IMG/VR virus record: IMGVR_UViG_3300031660_000037
Span: 1 to 28,331 of that record
Reading direction: 5' to 3' (one strand)
Length of the DNA stretch: 28,331 bases
From: a virus
The first letter of the stretch is position 1. Each line of letters opens with the position of its first letter. Made by a program: the position numbers and the translations under genes. Under the pieces are notes generated by a model. That model was not told where the DNA came from. It was given only the letters and a program-made list of their open reading frames with translations, and did no database searches. Below are positions 7,489-13,935 of this stretch, one piece after another.

Positions 7489-7959
7489 CTACCCTTGAAG
7501 GAAACTATCAAAGCTGTCAACCTCGATAGGCTTAGAGGCATCTACTTTAGTCCTAGCGGCGGCGGTCAGACCATACTCAGTCATTAACCGAATAATGTTT
7601 GTGTATGACGTGTTCATCTGTGCGAGGGCTGGGTGAGGCTTCTGGTTTACTTGTCCGTTGGAGCCTTCGGTCTCTATGATAGGACCATCAGCAGACACCA
7701 AGGCTCTAAGGCGTAAGTACATAGAGAGTTGATCAGCTAACAGAGCGAATCCGAGAGAATCAACCCCAGTACCAACACCCATAGAGTAGCACTGTGAAGC
7801 TACTTGGTTGTATAGCTCGGAGGCTATCGGATCGTGGGTAGCCCATTCGGGCTTAGGGGGTATTCCGGCTGGTAGGGATATTGAGTCGCCTGCCCTATCC
7901 TGCCTAAATGTGCCCTCTAGTTTCTTAAGGGCTTCCGGCTTGCGTTTTCTTCCTGCCAT
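7489..7959 (-). CDS. terS: Terminase small subunit, P27 family
   Basis: A 156-aa DNA-recognition subunit of the packaging terminase. The N-terminus MAGRKRKPEALKKLEGTFRQDR is the typical basic opening of P27-type small terminases. A Pro-rich turn (LPAGIPPKPEW) and the helical core LYNQVASQCYSMGVGTGVDSLGFALLADQLSMYLRLRALV follow, then PHPALAQMNTSYTNIIRLMTEYGLTAAARTKV, also typical. GAGGAGG lies just before the ATG. It is next to a 525-bp non-coding region expected to hold the packaging recognition site, and 1.9 kb upstream of TerL. Confidence 0.9.
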   Translation of the reverse strand: MAGRKRKPEALKKLEGTFRQDRAGDSISLPAGIPPKPEWATHDPIASELYNQVASQCYSMGVGTGVDSLGFALLADQLSMYLRLRALVSADGPIIETEGSNGQVNQKPHPALAQMNTSYTNIIRLMTEYGLTAAARTKVDASKPIEVDSFDSFLQG

Positions 7960-8484
7960 TGGTTACCTCCTCAGATAGTTGGCGTTAAGTCTTAGAGCCG
8001 CGTGATGGACTCGGTATGGGTCGTGGCTGGTCATCACTGACGAGACATAAATTAGGGCGGTTTTGGGCCGAGGAGACAGTTCGGCACCCCGTGAGGAGGT
8101 CGGGGCTGGGCTAGGTCCGCAAACTAGCGACTTGGATATCTAATAGATTAAGAGCATTAGCTCTGAGGCGTTCGCGGCCCCAAGGGTCTCAGGGTCGTCT
8201 CTTACGCCTGTTTACCTTGTTTTTTTGTCTATCTTAGATATCCCTCAGTTATCGGGTAAGTTCCGATAGAATCAGGGTTTATTGCTTATTTATTGATATT
8301 TCTGTGACCGGAAAAAAAAGTCTTGTTCTGACATTACGAGAGGTAAAGGGGGGTGCGCTGTCCAGAGAGAGGTTTGTCATCAATCGGATAGCCCCCCTCC
8401 CCTATATGAGGCCCTCTAAGCCGATCTACTGATAGGGGAGTGTTATTATGTTGATTAATATAGAGTCGCTGTAATGAGCTTATA
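7960..8484 (-). other. 525-bp non-coding region, probable packaging (cos/pac) site
   Basis: No ORF with a credible ribosome binding site is present. The region holds a long imperfect inverted repeat at 8242-8277 (CCCT..TATCGG / CCGATA..AGGG), G-rich and C-rich tracts at 8347-8353 and 8393-8402 about 45 bp apart, and one copy of AATTAGGGCG (8050-8059). It lies between the HNH endonuclease genes and TerS. HK97-like phages carry cos there and need a neighbouring HNH protein for cleavage. The site itself cannot be fixed by eye. Confidence 0.5.
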
Positions 8485-9000
8485 TTAGCTCTCAGCGCAT
8501 CGCATGTACTCAGCCACGTACCAGTCAGGTGCTATGTGTGTGAGATAGTGCTCTAAGTCCTTAAGAGCCTCAGCTATGGTCTTACGATGTGGAGGCCTGT
8601 ACTCATAACCCGTCAGGGTGGCCGCTACCCTGTAGCCTGATACATTCTTACTAATTAGCCTGTACTCAGTGCTTCCTTTCATAACCTTATTTAGGTTATT
8701 GATCTGTGGGGTCACTTCTCTTAGGTTGGTAGGATGGTTGTTAGTTTTGTCCCTGTCCATGTGGTCTATCTGCATACCGTCTACAGGGAGGCTACCAGTG
8801 TGCATAGTCCACACTAGGCGGCCCATAGGCACCTCTAGTCTAGCTCCGTCTACCGTGATACGTGCTCTTATGTAGCCTTTAGTGTTTAGGCGGCCTTTAT
8901 GCACCTCACCATTCCATGTCAGTATGACCTGACCACTATCGTTAAGTACCGCCTTATTAGCCTCTATTATCTTCAATATGTTTCTGTTTGTTTGTGACAT
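8485..9000 (-). CDS. HNH homing-type endonuclease, 171 aa
   Basis: The core at about residues 60-105 has the HNH_3 pattern: LVWTMHTGSLPVDGMQIDHMDRDKTNNHPTNLREVT, with the DH pair, N..N and the C-terminal NLREV strand. The N-terminal KGRLNTKGYIRARITVDGARLEVP is the usual beta-rich lead-in. The C-terminal part (KNVSGYRVAATLTG...RKTIAEALKDLEHY) resembles the DNA-binding tail of such free-standing endonucleases. It sits between the packaging HNH gene and the presumed packaging site, so it may be a selfish insertion. GGAGAGC lies before the start. Confidence 0.85.
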   Translation of the reverse strand: MSQTNRNILKIIEANKAVLNDSGQVILTWNGEVHKGRLNTKGYIRARITVDGARLEVPMGRLVWTMHTGSLPVDGMQIDHMDRDKTNNHPTNLREVTPQINNLNKVMKGSTEYRLISKNVSGYRVAATLTGYEYRPPHRKTIAEALKDLEHYLTHIAPDWYVAEYMRCAES

Positions 9001-9020
9001 TGTTGCTCTCCTGAAAGGAT

Positions 9021-9033
9021 GCCCCAGTGGGGC
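9021..9033 (-). terminator. Intercistronic hairpin between two HNH genes
   Basis: GCCCC-ACT-GGGGC on the minus strand, just before the ribosome binding site of the 171-aa HNH gene. It lacks a T run, so it is more likely an RNA structure than a full terminator. Confidence 0.3.
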
Positions 9034-9055
9034 GTTAATATTAAGTTACTGTTTA

Positions 9056-9412
9056 TTATTGGCGATCTTTTGCCGTCTTTATAGCGTGACATCCATTACA
9101 TAGAGCCTGAAGATTAGAGCCTGTATATCGTAGCTCCCAGTCCACACGTATAGGGGTCACATGATCCACCATGTCGCATGGCTTAGTGATACCTTGTGAC
9201 ATACAGTGGGCACACAGTGGGTACCTCCTGCGGAAGGCCTTAGATAGGGACCTCCACTGGAGGCCCTGATAGAACGTGTTTAGCTTAGCTCTCTCAGGGG
9301 ATACCCTATAGGTAGTGGCCTTCTCCTTCCTGCAAGGCTCACATAGGGCACCCGTGGTAGCCATACCTGCACACATAGGGGTACCACATGCACTGGGTGC
9401 GGCTCTAGCCAT
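9056..9412 (-). CDS. HNH endonuclease of the packaging type (HK97 gp74-like)
   Basis: A 118-aa protein with paired cysteines (CGTPMC, CEPC) and the classic phage packaging HNH core: YQGLQWRSLSKAFRRRYPLCAHCMSQGITKPCDMVDHVTPIRVDW...NLQALCNGCHAIKTAKD. VDH carries the general-base histidine, and the CxxC pairs hold a structural zinc. In HK97-like phages this protein, encoded beside the terminase, is needed with it for cos cleavage. It overlaps the dNMP kinase end by 8 bp and precedes the packaging region, which supports that role. The stop is followed by ACAGTAACT. Confidence 0.9.
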   Translation of the reverse strand: MARAAPSACGTPMCAGMATTGALCEPCRKEKATTYRVSPERAKLNTFYQGLQWRSLSKAFRRRYPLCAHCMSQGITKPCDMVDHVTPIRVDWELRYTGSNLQALCNGCHAIKTAKDRQ

Positions 9413-10055
9413 ACCTGCACCGCCTAGCTACTCTATCCCACTCCTCTGGGCTAACGTCATCTAAGCCCATGCTCTGTGTAGGTAGACGCTGTAGCATAGC
9501 GGTCATCTGTGAGACCTCCATTCTTAGGTGTCCTATAGAGAGGCTATTGTCTATAACGTAGCATGGAGGCCTAGAGAGGCCTGCTTCTGAGGCATGGCTG
9601 GCAATAGGGGCGGCATCTGGACGATCTATGTATAGTATTGTCCCTGCGTTCTCTATGACCCAATCGGCCTCATTCTCATACCTTAAATCAGTAATAAATA
9701 GAAAATCGGCTTTCTGCTCTACAGCACTGTTAAAGCGCCTTTGTGCCAGCTTTATCCAGATCTGATCGTCGATCATCTGACGGGCATAATCATCGCCGAG
9801 TAGTTGCATTAATTGGCGAGGACTTGTCTTTAATCCATACGAATCGAGTAGTGATCCTTCTTTAAATTCACGATTATCAAAATCTGCGACATCACAGTCG
9901 AGTAAGCAGGCTACTGCCAGTTTGATAGGTGCGGCAAATGATAGCGTTCTAATGCGGACATTAGGATCTCTAGTTATCATCTGTTTAGTCATAATCTCGG
10001 CTGTCAGGTCCTTGCCTGAGCCAGCACTTCCTGTAAATGCAATTATCTTTGTCAT
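9405..10055 (-). CDS. Deoxynucleoside monophosphate kinase
   Basis: A 216-aa enzyme that phosphorylates dNMPs to feed phage DNA synthesis (T4 gp1-like family). The P-loop FTGSAGSGKDLTAE is at about residues 7-20. SFAAPIKLAVACLL, SPRQLMQLLGDDYARQMIDDQIWIKLAQRR and FLFITDLRYENEADWV are characteristic of the family. The start MTKIIAFTG at 10055 follows GAGGAGGCTATCA; an upstream in-frame ATG at 10106 lies within a terminator hairpin and is rejected. It overlaps the HNH gene by 8 bp. It is the first gene after a phage-type promoter and leader terminator. Confidence 0.9.
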   Translation of the reverse strand: MTKIIAFTGSAGSGKDLTAEIMTKQMITRDPNVRIRTLSFAAPIKLAVACLLDCDVADFDNREFKEGSLLDSYGLKTSPRQLMQLLGDDYARQMIDDQIWIKLAQRRFNSAVEQKADFLFITDLRYENEADWVIENAGTILYIDRPDAAPIASHASEAGLSRPPCYVIDNSLSIGHLRMEVSQMTAMLQRLPTQSMGLDDVSPEEWDRVARRCRYG

Positions 10056-10081
10056 TGATAGCCTCCTCAGACTGTTAGAAT

Positions 10082-10112
10082 AAAAAACCCCGAGGACGTT
10101 AAGCACTCGGGG
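10082..10112 (-). terminator. Intrinsic terminator in the leader of the packaging operon
   Basis: Minus strand CCCCGAG, 11-base loop, CTCGGGG, then TTTTTT: a strong rho-independent form. It lies about 145 bp after the predicted start of a phage-RNA-polymerase promoter and just before the dNMP kinase ribosome binding site, so it is either an attenuator or the end of a short RNA. Confidence 0.85.
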
Positions 10113-10256
10113 TCAATTAGGGCGCAGAGAGGCCATGGACGTCTCTGCTATATGTTGAAAATTAGGGCGTAGGGAAACGCTAAGTAGTGCGTACAGACCA
10201 CATAATAAAGTCCTACCAGTCACCTAAATCACTCTTAAAATCGAGTTTCTCTCTTC
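10082..10256 (-). ncRNA. Candidate short phage RNA or attenuated leader
   Basis: About 175 nt bounded by a predicted phage promoter start (G at 10256) and a strong terminator. It has no credible ORF. It contains two direct repeats of CGCCCTAATT (10169-10160 and 10124-10115) and a GCAGAG / CTCTGC stem around 10146-10122. The RNA either ends at the terminator or reads through into the packaging genes. Confidence 0.45.
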
Positions 10257-10280
10257 TGTATGGGACTTTTTTCGTTACAC
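10251..10280 (-). promoter_or_regulatory. Predicted phage RNA polymerase promoter, copy 1
   Basis: Minus strand GTGTAACGAAAAAAG followed by TCCCATACAGAAGAGA. It is one of three near-identical copies, differing from the others at one base. The end ATACA then GAAGAG matches the SP6 promoter initiation region (TATA then GAAGNG), which predicts a start at 10256. It follows the exonuclease gene and leads toward the packaging and head genes. Confidence 0.75.
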
Positions 10281-10323
10281 GCTGAAACCCACGCAATACG
10301 TGGGCTGTGGAAGTGTTGCACTG

Positions 10324-11166
10324 TTAGCCCTTTATAGGCAGTTGTAGCCATTCCTCCTTATCAGGATTAAATAGGCGTATACGTTTATTTTTACTGTCAT
10401 AGTCGCCCACTCTTAAGATCCTAGCCATCTGAGCCTGCTCTAACCAGTTCATCTGTCCCTTCTCTCTGTAGGCGCTTACTACAGCGTTCCATGCTCCCTC
10501 GAAGTCGAAGTCATGAGTCTGCTGACCATTGTCATCAATACCGATCTCCATAAACTCTGATAGGAGCTTCTCTGCTTTCTTTGGACCAGTTCCTAATAGC
10601 CCTTTGTACCCATCCGTAGAGTCACCTATAAGGACTTGGTATAACCAGTAGTAGTCTGCATAGTCTCGTGATGTATAGGCAGGAAAGGCCATCGTGTGGG
10701 GTCTTAGATACTCTATGTCCGGTAATGTATACATATCTTTATCGATAGACACGACTACAGAGTTAGGTATCTTTGCCTCTAACATAGCGAACAGGTCATC
10801 GCCTTCCAACCAGTCTATAGAGATATGGTCATAGCGTTTCTCTAGTTCATCACGTAGCTCCATGTAACATATAGGCTTAGGAGTAGCTTTCCGGTGCATC
10901 TTATAGGCTGGCATTACTAGCTTACGCCAGTTAGTGCTAGTCCGTGGTGAGTAGATAAGCAGGACCTTATTGCACCCTGCTTGCTCCATCTCCTTAAAGA
11001 TCTGCTCTTCAGCATCCGCTATAGCGCCTTTAATGTCTGACCATACTTCGGTCCCATAGTCTCTCTGAGCACTGGAGGCCGCGACATAGTTAATGACATC
11101 GGCATCAAGTAGCGCCGTCTTCGTCTTGGTGTATTTTAGTAGCTTAGATACTGTTCCAATATCCAT
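10324..11166 (-). CDS. T7 gp6-like 5'-3' exonuclease (FEN superfamily)
   Basis: A 280-aa enzyme that degrades host DNA or removes primers and supports recombination. Acidic metal-binding motifs are visible: TALLDADVINY near the N-terminus, MPAYKMHRKATPKP (the basic arch region), SIDWLEGDDLFAMLEAK, VVSIDKDMYTLPDIEYLRP, and the helix-hairpin-helix block IGDSTDGYKGLLGTGPKKAEKLL. The start at 11166 (MDIGTVSKLLK) follows AAGGAGAACCGT; an upstream ATG at 11202 lies inside the DNA polymerase gene. It lies 10 bp after the polymerase stop. Confidence 0.93.
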   Translation of the reverse strand: MDIGTVSKLLKYTKTKTALLDADVINYVAASSAQRDYGTEVWSDIKGAIADAEEQIFKEMEQAGCNKVLLIYSPRTSTNWRKLVMPAYKMHRKATPKPICYMELRDELEKRYDHISIDWLEGDDLFAMLEAKIPNSVVVSIDKDMYTLPDIEYLRPHTMAFPAYTSRDYADYYWLYQVLIGDSTDGYKGLLGTGPKKAEKLLSEFMEIGIDDNGQQTHDFDFEGAWNAVVSAYREKGQMNWLEQAQMARILRVGDYDSKNKRIRLFNPDKEEWLQLPIKG

Positions 11167-11176
11167 ACGGTTCTCC

Positions 11177-13069
11177 TTAGTGAGTCTGTGCCCATGAGTC
11201 ACCTACCATGTGTTCTCCATCTAGTGGACAACGTAGGCTGAGTGAGACGCCTGCTTGTCTGATTGCGGTACTGAATGCGGCTCCTAACTGATCAGCTATA
11301 GCTGGCTCAGCAGTCATCTGGACCTCATCGTGGACGTTCGCGACATAGTTCCAGCCGACTGGCATGTGGTTGTTGTCTACCAGTCCGAGCTTAGGTAGCA
11401 CATCAAAGTGAAAGTCTACTAATGCTTGCTTCATCACGATTGCACCGGCTCCCTGTAACAGGGTGTTTAATGCTGAGTGCTGACCGTTAGTAGCGATCTT
11501 TCGACCATCAAGTCCCTTAAGCCATTTCTGCCTCTTATCGCGCTCCTGACTAACTGCGATTAGGTTCTCTAGGCCGATAATGCCCTGCATGAGTTTGACG
11601 CGTATCTTCTTACCGTTCTGGTGGTTGATTGCCATAGGCTTCTCGCCAGCTTCCTTAGCATCAATAGCTGATACCTCGGCTAACTTCTGATTACCTGCGC
11701 CATAAAGAAAGGCATAGATTAGGGATTTCGCGCTATTACGAGAATAGAGACCAGCGATAGCCTGAGTGCGACTATGTACATCTGTCTTATCTTCGTTACG
11801 GCCCTTGATCACAGTATCGCCATAAGCTCCACCATCCCAGATAGCTAGATAGTGGGCTAACATGCGTAGCTCTAGTCCTGAGGCATCGCAACCAACTAAC
11901 TTATGCCCGTGGTCTGCTCTCCATACCTCACGCATACGTATGTCTTTCTTATCGACCTGCGCGAGGTTTGGATAGAAGTGCGACATGCGGTGAGTACGAC
12001 AGCCGATAGACTTAACACGTCCATGTACCCGTCCGTCCTGTTCCAGCTTTAACCAGCCGTTCTTACCGTCTACTAGCTGAGATAGTTGCTTAGTAACACG
12101 GAAGTAGCGATTTAGGTGTTTAGCTTCGGGGACCTTAAGGTTAGACAGTACGCTCTCGTCGATCTGTACCATACCTGCTGGGGTGAACTTAGTCGGCTTC
12201 CATTGGGGGTATTTAGAAGTTAAGCGGTGTACGATCTGAGGCCGTGAGCCAGCGTTAAACTGCTGGATGGTGACCTTAGTGTACGGTACGCCCTTGGTAG
12301 TACCAGTAGACTTATTGTTAACCTTAGGGACTGTAGTCTCTACGTTAGCGAAGCGGTTCTCTTGGTACGCCCAGTTACCTTTAGTGGGTATGATCACTGG
12401 AGGGAAAGTACCCTGCATATCTCTTTCTAATAGGATGGACTCTTCGCGCAGTACGCCCTCTAAGTCTCTAGCCTTGTCTAGGTCCAAGCGGAAGCCGTGA
12501 GACCCTTGCAAGGATAGACACCAGTTAGTCTTGAACTCTAGATCCATAGCACGACGCCAGTCGATCTTATGGTGTACCAGATCTTTCTTGAGCTTAAGCT
12601 GGAGGTCGTTATAGATACGGACGTTAATCTCTACGTCGCGTTCCATGTAGTCGAACATCTTTACGAATGTCTCTGCTCGTGTCTCGTTCTCTACAGGCTC
12701 CATCATGAAGTTAGTGAAGTCACCCTTAGGCGCTCCGTACTCAGCACCATAAGACTTAATGGCGTGAGATCGACGCTCAGGGTCGAGAAGCTGACATACG
12801 ATCATAGTGTCCCAGCATTTCTCGAAGGTGATAACGTCTGGGTATAGCTTATGGAGCGCCCAGAAGTCGAATCCGATCAGGTTATGTGCCACTACGCGAT
12901 CAGCGGCTTTAAGTCTTGCAAGACCCTCAGCTAGTGAAGGGTAGTTGGCATCGTAGTCGGTGTAGGTTGTTACTATACCGTCTGCTGGGTTGGCTATGCC
13001 GCAGGACCATATTGTAGTCATGCCCTTTACGAAGCCGTCTGTCTCTAAGTCGAATACTTCTACGTTCAT
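11177..13069 (-). CDS. T7-like family A DNA polymerase with 3'-5' exonuclease
   Basis: A 630-aa replicative polymerase. Proofreading domain: Exo I FDLETDG (6-12), Exo II AHNLIGFDF (61-69), Exo III YMERDVEIN (141-149). Polymerase domain: motif A GCDASGLELRMLAHY (393-407, metal ligand D395); motif B R444, K448, Y452, Y456 in SRNSAKSLIYAFLYGAG; motif C NVHDEVQ near 593. Tyr452 aligns with E. coli Pol I Phe762 and T7 Tyr526. Length is slightly under T7 gp5 (704 aa). The start follows AAAGGAGGGCCTT. In T7 the processivity factor is host thioredoxin; whether this enzyme uses it is unclear. Confidence 0.96.
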   Translation of the reverse strand: MNVEVFDLETDGFVKGMTTIWSCGIANPADGIVTTYTDYDANYPSLAEGLARLKAADRVVAHNLIGFDFWALHKLYPDVITFEKCWDTMIVCQLLDPERRSHAIKSYGAEYGAPKGDFTNFMMEPVENETRAETFVKMFDYMERDVEINVRIYNDLQLKLKKDLVHHKIDWRRAMDLEFKTNWCLSLQGSHGFRLDLDKARDLEGVLREESILLERDMQGTFPPVIIPTKGNWAYQENRFANVETTVPKVNNKSTGTTKGVPYTKVTIQQFNAGSRPQIVHRLTSKYPQWKPTKFTPAGMVQIDESVLSNLKVPEAKHLNRYFRVTKQLSQLVDGKNGWLKLEQDGRVHGRVKSIGCRTHRMSHFYPNLAQVDKKDIRMREVWRADHGHKLVGCDASGLELRMLAHYLAIWDGGAYGDTVIKGRNEDKTDVHSRTQAIAGLYSRNSAKSLIYAFLYGAGNQKLAEVSAIDAKEAGEKPMAINHQNGKKIRVKLMQGIIGLENLIAVSQERDKRQKWLKGLDGRKIATNGQHSALNTLLQGAGAIVMKQALVDFHFDVLPKLGLVDNNHMPVGWNYVANVHDEVQMTAEPAIADQLGAAFSTAIRQAGVSLSLRCPLDGEHMVGDSWAQTH

Positions 13070-13106
13070 AAGGCCCTCCTTTGGGCGGTTTCTTTTTGGT
13101 TAGTTA

Positions 13107-13823
13107 TTAAGTTACTGTACTTTCTATGCGTTCTTTAGCTATGCTGAAATAAGTCTCGTCTAGCTCGATACCTATGAAGTCTCGATTAGTGTTCACACAT
13201 GCCACGCCTGTAGTGCCAGACCCCATAGTGAAATCTAATACAGTTTCGTTTTCGTTGGTGTAGGTCTTGATTAGGTATTCCATTAAAGCGACTGGCTTTT
13301 GGGTTGGGTGGATGTTGTTCCCCCATATATTCTTGACTGAAATTTTGTTTCTTGGGTAGTTGGTATGAGCAGAGGTAATGAAATCTTTTTCCTTACCAAA
13401 CACGCTACTCCTGTCATCCTTTCCAACACATATTTTTTTTTGCTTTGCTGGGATTAATCCTTGTGGGTTGTATATACACTGAGTTTTATAAAAAACGGCT
13501 ATATCTTCATAAAGTCTCATTGGCTGTTTTTTGGCATTTAAGTGGCCCGACGGTTTGGATTTTTCCCACTTCCAATCATATTTATAGCGTTTAATATTGC
13601 TCATGCGTAAAGCACTACTAAACGGCTCACTTCCAAATAACACAACAGCACCATTGGGCTTAATTATTCTATTAAGTTGTTCCCACATTAAATCAAAGTC
13701 TATAATAGAATCCCATTTACAGGCAGTAGTCCCATAAGGCGGATCAGTCAGAATCATATCGACCGATCCATCCGGTATCTCTTTCATTCGCTCAAGGCAA
13801 TCACCTTGCATTAAGTTAATCAT
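13107..13823 (-). CDS. DNA methyltransferase, N6-adenine/N4-cytosine type, beta class
   Basis: A 238-aa methylase using S-adenosylmethionine. The catalytic motif TDPPYGTTACKWDS is at residues 26-39 and the cofactor motif VLDFTMGSGTTGVA lies near the C-terminus (about 203-216), so the motif order is that of the beta group. HPTQKPVALMEYLI precedes the cofactor motif, as in many phage methylases. No restriction endonuclease is adjacent, so it probably protects phage DNA or regulates. The start at 13823 has GAGGAG six bases ahead; the ATG at 13829 is too close to that site. It ends with the boundary motif GTACAGTAACT. Confidence 0.92.
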   Translation of the reverse strand: MINLMQGDCLERMKEIPDGSVDMILTDPPYGTTACKWDSIIDFDLMWEQLNRIIKPNGAVVLFGSEPFSSALRMSNIKRYKYDWKWEKSKPSGHLNAKKQPMRLYEDIAVFYKTQCIYNPQGLIPAKQKKICVGKDDRSSVFGKEKDFITSAHTNYPRNKISVKNIWGNNIHPTQKPVALMEYLIKTYTNENETVLDFTMGSGTTGVACVNTNRDFIGIELDETYFSIAKERIESTVT

Positions 13824-13851
13824 TCTCATCTCCTCAGATCTTCAGTGAATA

Positions 13852-13872
13852 AAGGGGCCTTTCGACCCCCTT
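13852..13872 (-). terminator. Hairpin after the reductase tail remnant
   Basis: Minus strand AAGGGG, 9-base loop, CCCCTT, followed by TATTCAC. It is a short stem between the reductase tail remnant and the methylase ribosome binding site; a weak terminator or RNA stability element. Confidence 0.35.
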
Positions 13873-13876
13873 AGGT

Positions 13877-13930
13877 TTAATTACCGATATCAACAATCTC
13901 ACAAGAACCACCCGAACAGGCGAGAGTCTG
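13877..13930 (-). pseudogene. Remnant of a second ribonucleotide reductase C-terminus
   Basis: Five bases after the reductase stop, in the -1 (+2) frame, the sequence reads QTLACSGGSCEIVDIGN then stop. It is a diverged copy of the intact tail QTLACTAGVCEIVDI. Both cysteines of the redox pair are kept, and many differences are synonymous, so this is the 3' end of a homologous gene and not a recent tandem duplication. There is no start codon or ribosome binding site. It is best read as the leftover 3' end of an earlier reductase allele after gene replacement. Confidence 0.85.
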
Positions 13931-13935
13931 ATCTC

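Noticed and set aside
8281-8384. A 33-codon minus-strand ORF (MTNLSLDS...) in the non-coding region
   Set aside because: No ribosome binding site before its ATG, poor composition and isolation from any operon.
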